Assembly (NCBI GenBank): GCA_946811185.2
Contig: OX328097.1
Span: 5,070,242 to 5,134,241 of the forward strand
DNA from: Hippopus hippopus
Taxonomy: Eukaryota > Mollusca > Bivalvia > Cardiida > Cardiidae
Direction of reading: 5' to 3'
DNA: 64,000 bases
Position numbers and translations under genes: made by a program. Positions 34,381 to 46,426 of this stretch are shown piece after piece (the stretch's first letter is position 1; the number at the start of each line of letters is the position of its first letter). The notes under the pieces were generated by a model, which worked only from the letters and a program-made list of their open reading frames with translations, searched no databases and had not been told where the DNA came from.

Positions 34381-34601
34381 TAATTTTTTGTTATTTCAGT
34401 TAAAGTCGTCTGCTGTGCAAAGTGATAAAGTCGTCTGTGGCGTGTAGCGTGATAAAAAGAGGTTATCTACGAATTTTGAACCGGTGTACTTTGTAAACAT
34501 ATATACACATTATTTCACTCGTCTGGGTTAATGTGTTGTCTAAAACGTAAAATATGTGGAAAATTTTGGACTATTTACGCAAAAATTAAAGACGTTTTAC
34601 A

Positions 34602-37600
34602 ATGAATTTGGACCAGAAGAATGACTACAATAGTATTACTCCGCCTGCCGCCACGGAACCTGCGCCATCGACTCTGAGCATCATTAATGTTGACTACGTT
34701 GTGCATGAGTGGGTGGGGCCATGGTGGAGAGGGGCGTGTTTTAGACAGAGGAAGGAAAAGAAGGTTCTACATGAAGTATCGCTTCAATTAAAGTCCGGTG
34801 AACTCAATGCCATTTTGGGTAATTCGGGTAGGTTTTGTTTCACCAGTTATTTGGACATAAGAGATATGACGTTAGAAGAACACAAGTTTCAATCGACAGT
34901 TTCTCTTCTTTTAAGATAAAAATAATAATAATAGTAATACTAATAATAGTAATAATAATAATCATCATCATCAGCAGTAGCAGCAGCAGCATCATCATCA
35001 TCAGCAGTAGCATTAAATTCGCAGAGAGAGCAGCATAGTAAGGGCATAGGCTATTTTGAAGACAGTGTAAGTAAAGCTCAGACTGGACAAACATGGAGTA
35101 ACAGAGGAAGATCATTTTATCGCATAACTACCCTTTTTTTTCAGAACAACACATCAAATACAGCAGAATAATACAGTTACGTCTGGTTCTTAAAATAGCG
35201 TGCCCGGTGTAGAGCGCTGTCACACGGGACCTAGGTTAAACGTCTCGTCTGAAAGACTATCAGTATTTTTAGTTTGCCAGCCGTGGGGCTCGAACCCGCA
35301 CCCGTAAGTGTTCCAAGATTTGCTGTCATTGAGCTATAGCTCATGACTTGGCCTAACTGATCGAACTGTTGTGGGTTCGTGGATTCATGTTAATTAGGCC
35401 TCCATCCCCACCCCCTCCTCAATACCACTCCCCATGTAATGAAGCTTTGCTCTAGAGCGGTAGGTCACCTTTTTAAACAATTTCTTGTTTTTAACCTTGA
35501 TTCCGAAGTAAAAGGCTTTTGAAAACAGAATGGGAAAGGAGAAAATGTTGGTAATCAACATTCTCTCCCATTCCCATAATGTTTTCTAGCCTTTTAAACA
35601 GAAATTGGATCATTTGACACACTTTTCAATTGTCGTTTGCAAATGCTGTCAATTTGGGTAAGTCTAAAACCCTGTCCTTTGGTAAAGAATTAACCGTCCC
35701 GTCGTCCTGTGACTTTTTGACCACTTGAGAAAGCAGATAAACAAGTATCAAACTGTTTAAACAGATCTGCAATATCTGAGGCTTAATCTTCTCAGGGGTC
35801 AGTTTACGACGGAGATTTATCCGGTCAAGTTTTAAAAAATATGAGCCATGTATTGGCAAAATGGGCTTTAATGCATCTCCGTGATGCATGATACCACGCA
35901 CGTCATCATATAACTATGGATAAAAAAAAAAACCACACACACTTTTTGTACAGCAACCGATTAAATCACCAGGTACACTGGTCCTCTGACATGCAGAAAA
36001 ATGACCAGTAGCAAAAGTTTCGACCCAGGTCAGTCTGCGCAGGCCGCGCAGACTGACCTGGGTCGATACTTTTTGAAGGTGCATTGAGCCCCCTTTTCAC
36101 AGAGTATGAATTGTTTACAGAATGTGAATCGCAGATCTTTCATACACATAATATAAAACATTTTACTTGCAACTTTGTAAGTGATCTTCATATCAGCTCC
36201 ATATTGCAACTCCTGTCCGCCATTTTGAAGGATGAACCGAACAACTTTCATAACGACTTCTCTGATTCGCTGAGCAATAAAAAAGTAATATTTGGAAATA
36301 CCGATTTATCAGAAGACGCTTTGAAAGCTGACGGCTTCTGACCTTTATTGCTGTCGTCAGATACGGATTCAGCTGTATCAGGGGAGGTAACCAACCTGTT
36401 AGTCAGATTGCAGTTCATAGTACCAACACGTACAAACATGTGAAAGCTGACTTTGTATTCGTTTCGATTTATGTTGATTTTTTTCATATCCAGAAAACAA
36501 CATTGATCTACAGTCACTTGTAAGTTAAATTCAATATTTGCGTGCTTCAGGCTCCGGCAAAACATCTCTCCTTGACGTCATAACCTGTCGAACTTCCGGT
36601 GACGTACGTGGTCACGTGTATTTCAACAATGTGGAACGGACACGTGACCTAATTCAACAGAGAGCTACCTACGTGATGCAGGCAGATCGACTCTTACCAA
36701 ATCTTACAGTTAGAGAGACTCTTACGTACACAGCAAGACTTAAGTTGCCTGGAGAAACGAAAGAGCGAGATATAAAGATAAAGGTCATTCATTTTCTTTT
36801 CTCCCCAGATCCCGGGCTGTATCCTTACAAGACTTCCTAGGCGCATCTAACCCTTTACCACAAAATACCGAGTTTTAACGTCCTTGATGAAGAAGACTTT
36901 TGAAAACATTATGGAAAAAGAACTAGTATCACATTCTACAGATAATTTCAAAGCTCTTAAATCCTTAATGTAACTGAAAACCGTGCGCATTTATGGCCTG
37001 AGGTCCATATACCACACAATTCATTAAATATCAATTTGAATCTATACCAAGCATAGTGCGGCATTTGATATAGCCCTAGCTACGAATTTTAGTCTTTTGG
37101 CCCACGTGACAAGTAAACTAGTTAGCGTATATGACTGCTTACTGAAATAGCTTCCAAACACTGTAAAAGCAGTTCGTACTAGTAAAATTAACGCATATTG
37201 TTATTAAACTAGATAGAGGATACACCATTCCAGTAACAGTGGAGTCTATAAAAAAAAATGGGGTTAGAATATGGGAGTTCATAAGTGACTGAACTTTTTG
37301 AAGGGTTCTCAAACAGAAACGTCTCCTTTTGTCAGAAGACTTCAGAGAACTGAAATGCATGAAAAGTCGTCTGCAAGGTTTACTGACTTGACGAAACAAC
37401 AAATATGGATCAGTTTCTGTCTCTTTTTAAAGGTATCTCAAGTGATACAAGAAATGGGCCTCAAGGATGTAGCAGATTCAAGAATTGGTAGTAGTATTAT
37501 CCGCGGAATCTCAGGTGGGGAACAGAGAAGGGTTACTATAGCAATACAGCTTCTCAAAGATCCAGGTAGGTCAAATGTTTGGTGTAGACTGCGTCCTTTT

Positions 37601-40600
37601 TGATATAAGCCCATTTGTCCTTGCATCGATCGGTTGAAGGTGTGGGTAGTTCAAGAAACTGTTTTAACTCATGAGTATTAGTCTTGAATTCTCTGGTGGA
37701 AGAGGGTGGTTAACAAATTATATGGAACAAAGATCCAAGTTGGTCCATCGTTTTACTCTTAGCTTGTCCGTCTAAATTAATGCGCCCCAGTCATTTTAGG
37801 CTAGTATTCTGCCCCATCTAAACTTATTTTCTTTTTACACACTAAAATGCCTTTTTACGCACGTGAAAAAAAAAAGAAAAAACCAAAATATTACAAATGT
37901 TGATACGCCGATGCATATACATTAAAATTAGAGGTTTTAATCAAGTTAACTATTACTTCGTGCTTTAGAGCTCTTAGATGAGGTGTTTGACACTACGTCA
38001 TTTCCTCTTTTCTACCAGACATAATTCTATTGGACGAGCCGACTTCCGGCTTGGACAGCTATACCGCCCGTTACCTCGTTTCCAACCTACGTGATCTTGC
38101 TCGTCGAGGGAAAATTGTTCTACTAACTATTCACCAACCCAGCTCCGATATATTTGGCATGTTTGACAAGATCGGAATTATGTCGAGAGGCGAGGTTGTG
38201 TATTTTGGGAGTGGTCCGTCAATGATCAGCTATTTTACCGACATGGGTTATCCCTGCGATCGCTACTCAAACCCACTTGATAGATACGGTAAAGTATTTG
38301 TTACACTTCTATTTCTCGTATTTTCACCATTTAACCTGATAAAAAATGAATGGAAATTTCAAGACAATTTTGAATCCCAAATTTGATTTCAAAGTTCTCT
38401 TTACCGAGAAAATCTCGCCGTTTCGGATAGCACGTATCCAAGATCATACGGCACGTTCTATGCGGTATGATCTTGGTCGATACTGTCCGCAAAGGACATT
38501 GAGTCCAACATAGCACCGTGAAGGTTAGAACGCAAACTAAACATTTCTACCCTAAACGTTAATGTCTGTCTGTGCGCGGTCTACACTCCACTCCAAGGAA
38601 TAATGGATTAGGCAATAAACAAGTACAATGTTTCGACGACTTTTTGTCTAAATATAAATTAGCTTATCATCAGGAAAGTTTGTTAAAAATAAGCGCCTTT
38701 ATAACACAGGATCCATAAAATGTCAAGTAACTAAACTAAGTTCTTTCATTATAGTTAACAACGGGAGTTTGCTAAAACTTAAGTAAATTTATTGATCAGT
38801 GCTGTGGGTATATATAAAGCCTAAAATAGTAGCATGAATCCTGCGAGGTTCTGTGCTTATGGCATTTGATCCTATTCAAAATCACGATTGAGCTGGCAGA
38901 GATGGTCAAAAGGGAATTCTCACGGGAAAGGCACAACAGATTCCCAGCGTATTACAAATGAAACCAAGGAAAGACATGCATAAGTGAGTTGTCGCCGTAT
39001 GACGAAAACTGTCGAAAGCTGCACCACTTAAACCAAATAGTAGTAACATAGTACATTACATATGCTTACCCCTGTAGTTGACGTAGCCAGTATTGACAGG
39101 AGAGACCGACAAAGAGAAAAGGAGAGTACAGAACGTGTTCAAAAGTTAGTGGAAGCGTTTAAAAGTTCCGAGATCTACCAGACTACACAGGAATCGATGA
39201 CGTGTAGCACAATGAGCAGATCCGTGAATATGGCGGATGTGTATAGATATACACGAGCGCCCTCATATGGAAGAGTTTTTATGACAGTACTAAGGTATTC
39301 CTTTTCGTCTTATAAGCTCCTTGACTCGTATGTCTGTGTACCAAATTTCAGAGATAAGCAGAGTACAGAATACAGAATATGTCCAAAAGTTAGTCATAGT
39401 TTAAAGCTGTGATATCTACCATACTTCTCAGAAACCGAGAAATCGTTGTGCTGCTAACTAAAACGCAAATTAAGATGGCGAATTTTTACTAATATTCACA
39501 AACTACCTCTTAATGTTAATTCTCACTTTACGCAATTGTTTCAATAATTTCATTTTTAAAGACCCCTATATATTGTCTTTTCATCCTTTTTGATAAAATT
39601 CTTGTTACGTGAAAACATTTCGCATTTCTTTGTTAGAACAAAAATGTTTTGATATCAACGGATTAACCCCCGCCCCCCATGTCGTCAATTTTGTAACACT
39701 TTAATAGATTTTAGCCGCAATGATGCCGATGTTTAACTGAAATACTTTTAAAAAAGAGTTGTGAAATGCCCTTAACGCGAAACTTAATATTTATGTTCAT
39801 GTATTCATGATTCTATTCTACAGCCGAATGACCAAGAACCTATTCCGAGACCGGAAGGACTATTTTGCGAGAATATTTCTCCTGCCGTTGTTTATGTTTT
39901 TTATTCTACTGTTTCTTGGACGTCTCAAACACACACAGTCTAGTGTTCAAGACCGGATCGGGCTGCTGTACCAGTCCAGTACAGTGCCACCATTTATGGG
40001 AATCATCAACTCTGTGGCGTTATGTAAGTGGATGATAGATCTAGGTTTTTGTTTCTAACCCTTATCCTGCTAAATTAGTGAAATGAAACTTTAAAGACGA
40101 TAGTTAAAACCCAAAACGGTTGCCCGGCCATGTTTGACGCAAACGTTACAAAAGTGTAAAGTACATTTGTATGCAGTCATTTTTATGCAGTAGTACCAGA
40201 ATCGAGAGGGTTAAGTTACGTTTTATTGCGGAGATACATTTATTCAGTAATAAGTCCTGTGGCTCCCTTTACGATCGTATGGAACACATTAATTAATTAA
40301 TTAATTCATTCATTCATGTTTCAGTTCCATGCTTACGAGATCTGTACTATCGGGAAAACCGGGACGGTCTGTATGGTACGGTGACGTTCTTGTTGGCATA
40401 TACAGTCCATGTTTTACCTTTCCACATTGTATCCTGTATCATCTTTAGCAGCGTTGTTTACTGGTAAGTCCGGGTTTAAGCCATCAACAAACGAATTAGT
40501 ATTGTGCAAGCCAAAGAAAAGGGCTTTTGAAAACATTGATGGAAAAGTAGAAATGTAAGTAACCAACATTTTCATATTTTCCCTCATTTTCTTCTTCTTC

Positions 40601-43600
40601 TTTAAAAACAAGACCGACCAGCTGAGCCATGCATCATCTGGGTTTCATCAGGAGAAGGCCATGTCTCTCAACATTCTCTCGAAAACCTCTGTGCCTACGG
40701 TGAGGATCGAACAAGGAACCTCAAATGGGCCACACGGGACCCCCTACTTTTGTATAGTACATGTAACTGAAACTCAGAGTGCGAAAAATTTGAGCCATGC
40801 TCTGGCAATAGGGAGTTTAATGTATCTCTGTGATGCATTATACCAAGTTCGTTATCACACAACTATGTATCCATAAAATACATTGTGTCCTACGATCGCT
40901 GAATCCCGAGGTAGAATGACATACGGAAAATTGACCAGACGCAAGAAGTTTACACATCTATGTATCCATATAAAATACATTGTGTCCTACGATCGCTGAA
41001 TCCCGAGGTAGAATGACATGCAGAAAATTGACCAGAAGCAAGAAGTTTACACATCTATGTATCCATATAAAATACATTGTGTCCTACGATCGCTGAATCC
41101 TGAGGTAGAATGACATGCAGAAAATTGACCAGAAGCAAGAAGTTTACACAACTATGTATCCATAAAATACATTGTGTCCTACGATCGCTAAATCCCGAGG
41201 TAGAATGACATGCAGAAAATTGACCAGAAGCAAGAAGTTTTGACCCAGGTCAACCTGTACAGAATGTGCAGGCCGACCTGGATCGGCATTTTTTTGCAAA
41301 TGCATTAAACCCTCTTTTCACAGAGCATAGCTTATTTGAAAACGACTTTATTTACATCAAGGAAGATATATCACTGCGATTTATCAGAATCCAAATACTA
41401 GTAATATAAATGTACAATAGTGTTTTATTAATTTTCAGGGTGACAGGTATGAATCCCTACGCCGAGAGGTTCGGACTCTATACATTGTGTATCTTTATCC
41501 TACATTACTGGGGAGAAATAGTCAGTGTTATGTGTATGGGAATCTTCATGAACTCTAACTTGGCAAACAGTGTAGCAGCACTTCTACAAGCTGCCAGTGT
41601 CGTCATCTCGTCTGGATTTCTCAAGTATGTAGTTTATTGATACTGTTTGATAGACAATTTAATACTATTTTTACCTTAAATACTGCCATAATGGCTCGCA
41701 ACACGCAGAAAGGGGCATTCGGATATTTGCGTAAAGTGTCGTCTCGGATCAGCCTGCACAGTCCGCGCAGGCTAATCCGAGACGGCACTTTACGACTACA
41801 TTAGATTTTGTGCTACAGTTGACTTGCGTAAAACAGAAAATTACATAAAAACGAAAAGTGTCGTTTTAGATTAGCCTGTGCGGACTGCACAGGCTGATCC
41901 GAGCGGACACTTTACGCAAATGTCCGAATGCCCCTTTTCGCGTGTTGCAGGCCAATTATAACATAATATAAGCATTAAGCCTTATCCTGCTAAATAAACG
42001 AAATGAAACTTTCAAGCCGATTGTAAAAATCCAAATTTTGCTATTTCAAAGGTATTTTTTGAGGGAAAACATGTCCTTATCGGACAGTGCAGATTCAAGA
42101 TCAGAGTGCACCTTTCGTGCAGTCTGATCTTGATCTACACTGTCCGCAAAAGGTCAGTGAGTCGCGCTTGGCAGCCTATGGGTTAAGAAAAAATATTGCA
42201 ATGTCAGAGGTAATTTGGCTAATGTATTTAATAATAAAAGTATGTATGCCCAAGACCAGACTTCATATTTTGAGCAGTCTGATCCTTGTCTACACGGTCT
42301 GCAAAAATACTTGCAGTTTTTCTCAGCAATCTAGAGGTAAATCCATAACCATCTTACTTACTGTTAAATACCATTCGAACGGTAATAATGTCGAGCATTT
42401 GGACTCGTCCAAATTGAAAACATTTGCAGATAACAAATTCATTGCAGTTCAAGAGATGATTTAACTACATCTGAGTAGTAGAAAACATTGCGGGAAAGGA
42501 GAAAATGCCGATTATCAGCATTTTCTCCTTTTTCAACCATGTTTTCAAAGGCCTTATCTGTCAGAGTCATTATAAGTCTGGATTATTTGGAAAGCAGTTA
42601 AACACATGAGAACCTTAGATCATCTTCAACCCTTTCAACGCCATAGGCGAAAAAAAAGGGCTTTTGCGGAAGGCATAGATCAAGAGAAGCATACACAGAA
42701 TGAGCAGTCTGGTCTTTGAACTATACCGTCCACTAATTTAGTGAAAGCCTGTGAGATAAAAATCTTTATTTCATGCTTTCCGGTAGGATATCGAGAAATA
42801 TCAGTGAAAATATTTTTCGATATTACACGAGAATTACAAGGAGAAAATGCTGGTTAACAGTCAAGCAGCAGCAGTGTTTGTACTTTCTTTTCGCCAAGTG
42901 ATGACGTAGTGGATTTTGTGGTCACGTGAGTCTTGATTGGTCACGTGAGCCTTGGTGTGGTTTTTAAAATATTGATGCTGTTTTTACATCTTGAAGTATA
43001 TTTATTTGTCTTGAAGTGGTTTTATATTTTGATATGATAATTTTGCTTTCATATATCAAATTTATTTATCATTTTGGTATAATTGCGACTATCTTGATTG
43101 AATATTTTAAATATCTTGATAGTGTTTTTATATCTTGAATATTTTCTGCTATGGCATTCCATAGGTACGACCAGTGAAAATACCGATTTTCATGTTCTTG
43201 TTGCCTAGGTAAATTGCGCGTGCCTCACAAGCAGATGGAAATATGATGTCATTTACCTTACATTTCTCGCGCTTGACGTAATATTGTAATGCGTTGCTAT
43301 GCGGGAGGGGTACGCCACGGGGAATAACGGAAAAAACTGTACTGGATTTTGATAAAGCTCCTCCCAGAAAGGGTTAAAAGCATAAAATAAATAGAATATT
43401 TGTTTTTTTCGGTGAAAGATCGAAATTTATTTCATCTCGTGAACACCATCGGTAATATTTTCACTCGTGGCTGCGCAACTCGTGAAAATATTATCGATGG
43501 TGTTCACTCGATGAAATAAATTTCGATCTTTCACCGAAAAAAACAAATATCCTCTATTCATTTCATGCTTTCCGGTAGGTTATCGAGAAATATCGGTAAA

Positions 43601-45630
43601 ATAGTTTTCGATATTTCATGGTTACGACCAGTGAAAATACCGATTTCTATATTTCAACTCTTCAACTGAAGGCGGAAATAGTTGTTCCCGCGCACTAGTT
43701 ACCTAGGTAAAATGCGTGTGCCTCACAACCAGATGGATATATGACGTAATTTACCTAACATTTCTCGCGCCTGACGTAATATTGTAATGCGTTGCTATGC
43801 GGAGGGGGTACGCCACGGGGAATAACCGAAAAGAACTGTACTGGATTTTGATTAAGTTCCCCCCAGAAAGGGTTAAAAGCATGAAATAAAGAGAATATTT
43901 GTTTTTTTTAGGTTGAAAGATCGAAATTTATTTCATCGAGTGAACATCGTCGGTAATATTTTCACGAGTGGCGCCGCCACGAGTGAAAATATTACCGATG
44001 ATGATGACGAGATGAAATAAATTTCGATCTTTTACCGTAAAAAACAAATATCTTCTATGTCTTGGTATCTGTAGATTGTATTTTCAGTCGTCGAGAGCAA
44101 GTTGTGTTTATATATTTTGTGGTGAAAGGGTTAACCTTGCTTGCCCACAATCGCAATCACCAACAGTTCTCAAGAACATTCTTAGTCTTATTCTGCAGAA
44201 TTTTCTGAAATTTGAAAGTAACACAACTTTTGATTGGCTAAAGTTTAGCCAATCAAGTTGTGTTACTTTCAAATTTAGAACCTCAAATTGGCTAAACCAA
44301 CGGTTTAGCAAATCAGAAGTTGTGTTACTTTCAAAGCTAGAAAATCTTTGAGAAAAAGACTAAAAATGTTTTTAAGAATGGTTGGTGAATACGGACACGG
44401 CTACTGGTGTTGTTTCTCTTTCATTAGGAACATCAAGTCGCTGATACACCCTTTCCAATGGTTGAGCTGGGCTCTCATACACAAATACTGCGGAGAAATT
44501 TTTATCGCCTTGGAGTTCAAAGATCTGGAACTGGATTGTGATACAAACAGCACAGATAAACAAGGTAAATAGTTATTTACTACTTTCACGTAGCGGAGAC
44601 TTGCTAGTCATAATTATGCTAATTGTTGCGATACGTTGTCTTTTTCCTGTCTCAGTTGTTGTCGATAACATACAATGGACGATTTCCTTATCGTCCGTCA
44701 GCAACCCCCACCCCCCAAATTTGGTATTTGGCAAGGTAATATCATTGGAGTATGACATTTTTCATTAGCGAGTGAAAAATAAATAAAATAGACCATAAAA
44801 ATATTGTCACGGAGATTCCAATTCAAGAACTTATGTTCATGAGCCGGTGTCTTTATCAGCTGAGCTGAAGTTATTGAAGAAATATTGAAATGACTTGTTA
44901 CGCCAAAGCGTTTTTTCCCCTATAAGATATTTCACAAGAACATAATGAAAAATGGAACATATCAACATTCCAGTTTAAATCATTCCTAGATGTTAAAATT
45001 TAGACGTGTGCAAATGAAGAATATTTTCAGATGACAAACAAGAAAGTCATAATGGCTCTGATGCTCACCCGAGCCTGTGTACCTTGAGAACATTCATCAC
45101 TATCGGGCTGAAAATATGGCCTCAAGAATGTTCACTAGGATTTTCTCAGATTTGTCCCAGTGACCTTCTTTTTTTCTAGACATGACCAACTTCTTTTCTA
45201 CTCATCCGAAATACCATTAAGACAAGCATCCTGACGAATTTTCATGAGTATTGGACTTAAAATGTGGCCTCCAGAGTGTACACAAAGTTTTTTATAAGAT
45301 TTGACCTAGTGACCTACTTTTGATCGGACATACACAAACTCGTCAGAGATATCACCAAGTCAACATTCGGACAAATTTTTCTGAGTATTGGACTGAAAAT
45401 GTGATACCTGGAGTGTACACAAGGTTTTTCTAAGATCTGACCGAGTGACATTTAATTTCATTTCAGTTCCTTGTTTGTTCCCTAAAGGAGATGTATACAT
45501 TGACACGTATTACCCGAAAGCAGACGATCATTTGGCGCGGAATTTTGGTGCAATGACAGGCTACGCCGTGGGAACATTTATATTGGCGTCGATTGTGTAC
45601 AAACTATTTAGCAGAAAACATCTACACTGA
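34602..45630 (+). CDS. ABCG5: ABCG5-like half-transporter, gene B (10 coding exons, 634 aa)
   Basis: Tandem paralogue of gene A. Coding exons: 34602-34827, 36551-36783, 37433-37565, 38019-38288, 39078-39294, 39824-40023, 40325-40463, 41439-41624, 44428-44564, 45467-45630; phases all agree and give 635 codons with the stop. Motifs: PWW, Walker A GNSGSGKT (73-80), Q-loop [18 protein letters not shown] (Q119), signature ISGGE (179-183), Walker [13 protein letters not shown] (199-210), H-loop TIHQP (H236), linker [14 protein letters not shown] (288 onward), then six hydrophobic segments and the C terminus SRKHLH. Exons of 133, 200, 139, 186 and 164 nt have the same lengths as their gene A counterparts. 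Its exon 2 equals gene A exons 2+3 and its exon 4 equals gene A exons 5+6, so two introns differ. A role in sterol or lipid export is inferred from family; the partner (homodimer, gene A, or an ABCG8 elsewhere) cannot be seen. Confidence 0.93.
34918..35015 (+). repeat. Trinucleotide repeat tract, gene B intron 1
   Basis: Impure (ATA)n, (ATC)n and (AGC)n. Confidence 0.9.
35195..35362 (-). repeat. tRNA-like SINE head, gene B intron 1
   Basis: The minus strand reads TATAGCTCAATGACAGC (A box) and GGGTTCGAGCCCCACGG (B box). Confidence 0.65.
35491..35693 (-). repeat. PAL-A MITE, gene B intron 1
   Basis: TTAACCTTGATTCCGA, core GAGAAAATGTTGGTAATC, end CTTTGGTAAAGAATTAA. Confidence 0.8.
35842..36110 (-). 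repeat. PAL-C hairpin MITE, gene B intron 1
   Basis: Stem CCCAGGTCAGTCTGCGC with complement at 36025-36065. The two arms share the same G-to-A variant (CAGTCTGCGC / GCGCAGACTG). Confidence 0.85.
36848..36925 (-). repeat. PAL-A MITE, left end only, gene B intron 2
   Basis: TAACCCTTTACCACAAAATA to GAAAACATTATGG; the rest is absent. Confidence 0.7.
38400..38525. repeat. PAL-B hairpin, gene B intron 4
   Basis: AGATCATACGGCACGTTC with the complement TGCGGTATGATCTTGG; both arms carry the same variant. Confidence 0.7.
40056..40215. repeat. PAL-B MITE with hairpin deleted, gene B intron 6
   Basis: TAACCCTTATCCTGCTAAA, ATGAAACTTTAAAGACG and the end GAGGGTTAAG; no stem left. Confidence 0.6.
40601..40745 (-). 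repeat. tRNA-like SINE head, gene B intron 7
   Basis: The minus strand reads TTGTTCGATCCTCACCG (B box) and an A-box-like stretch further left. Confidence 0.45.
40791..41330 (-). repeat. PAL-C MITE with an internal fourfold tandem expansion
   Basis: Ends and hairpin (ACCCAGGTCAACCTGTAC with complement) match PAL-C, but the body segment with TGTATCCATA, TACGATCGCT and GACATGCAGAAAATTGACC is repeated four times at about 93-98 bp spacing (40863-41240). Confidence 0.85.
41690..41958. repeat. PAL-D double-hairpin MITE, gene B intron 8
   Basis: Close copy of 11493-11763. Ends GGCTCGCAACACGC and GCGTGTTGCAGGCC are inverted; two internal stems. Confidence 0.88.
41975..42185. repeat. PAL-B hairpin MITE, full length, gene B intron 8
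   Basis: TTAAGCCTTATCCTGCTAAA, stem AGATCAGAGTGCACC and complement, end AGCCTATGGGTTAAG. Confidence 0.88.
42245..42343. repeat. PAL-B hairpin remnant
   Basis: CAAGACCAGACTTCATATTT and AGCAGTCTGATCCTTGTC. Confidence 0.55.
42392..42602 (+). repeat. PAL-A MITE, gene B intron 8
   Basis: CATTTGCAGATAACAAATTC, core GAGAAAATGCCGATTATCAGC, end TTTGGAAAGCAGTTAAA. Confidence 0.8.
42629..42740. repeat. PAL-B hairpin copy
   Basis: AACCCTTTCAACGCCATAGG at left; decayed stem with AGAATGAGCAGTCTGG. Confidence 0.55.
42766..44058. mobile_element. PAL-F: two tandem copies of a hairpin element, gene B intron 8
   Basis: Units 42766-43560 and 43561-44058 both start ATGCTTTCCGGTAGG. Each has the block CATTTCTCGCGC..GACGTAATATTG and ends in a long stem (43391-43560 and 43892-44058) with arms GATCGAAATTTATTTCATC and its complement. 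No ORF. Confidence 0.8.
44152..44397. repeat. PAL-E hairpin MITE 30 bp upstream of gene B exon 9
   Basis: TTCTCAAGAACATTCTTAGTC at left, GGTGAATACGGACAC at right; the central palindrome is duplicated. Exon 9 starts at 44428. Confidence 0.8.
45050..45450 (+). repeat. Three tandem units of about 148 bp, abutting gene B exon 10
   Basis: Units share TATTGGACT(T/G)AAAATGTG, GAGTGTACACAAGGTTTTTC and TTTGACCTAGTGACCTAC in order, near 45094, 45241 and 45390. The last unit ends within 20 bp of the exon 10 acceptor (45465-45466). Confidence 0.75.
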
Positions 45631-45637
45631 TCATTGA

Positions 45638-45716
45638 TTCTTTACCGAATCCAGAGTTTTCATGACCCTGAGTAAAAAAGGTTTTTGAGAACATAATCAG
45701 AAAAGGAGAAAATGCT
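45638..45716 (-). repeat. PAL-A left fragment just after the gene B stop
   Basis: TTCTTTACCGAATCCAGAG to GGAGAAAATGCTG; probably within the 3' UTR. Confidence 0.6.
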
Positions 45717-46426
45717 GAAATGTAATCTCAAAAGTGGAGCTGAAAGATTTATTTTCTTTATTTATGTCAAACAACACTATTCTTTCTTAAAGTTGCCTAA
45801 TGTAAATATTGTACAGGCAATTTAGACTTAACCAGGAATTTTATTAATCGCTTGGGCACTATATAAACACAATAACTCATTCTAAAAAAGACAAACACAT
45901 TGCAACATCAAGCCTTTGGAGATTCAATTTTAGTCAGACTATTTCACTAAGTAGCACTTTTGATTCGAGATCAGACATTGTAAAACTAGTTTGATTTTTT
46001 CCCCATACTACACACATCAGACTGTTCGAAATCAACTGCTGGCATCAAATTCGAAATTTTTATGCGCCATACCGTCAAGTCTCGTATTTACTGCTTTAAT
46101 TCATCGTACTTAATGACGTGGATTACCAAAGTTAGACTTTACAGTAAGTTGTGAATACTGTGGGAGAGCTATGAGTGTCTCTTCAACTTTTGAACAAGTT
46201 CATAAGGCATGTTATAAAATGTTTGAACATGCTTGGACGTACTAAAATGTAGTTGAATGTAGTTTGACGTACTTCAACCTGTACCAGTTCACGAAAACAG
46301 CCACAAGCAATCAACAACTGCAGTGCATGGGAAATGCACATTAGCTTTTCTCTGCTGTAGTTTTATTTCATTACAGCTGAGCCTACTTTTCTTTATAACA
46401 GTTCTGCGTAGTTTTCTTTGACATAT
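45717..46426. other. Gene B 3' flank, nothing recognised
   Basis: No AATAAA noticed here by eye, no ORF of interest. Confidence 0.4.

Noticed and set aside
36248..36565. Minus-strand 105-codon ORF in gene B intron 1
   Set aside because: It overlaps the start of exon 2 in antisense, has no splice or start context, and resembles no family I know.
13058..45630. A single large full-length ABC transporter spanning both ABCG units
   Set aside because: Gene A has its own stop and poly(A) signal and gene B its own ATG; both match half-transporter length.
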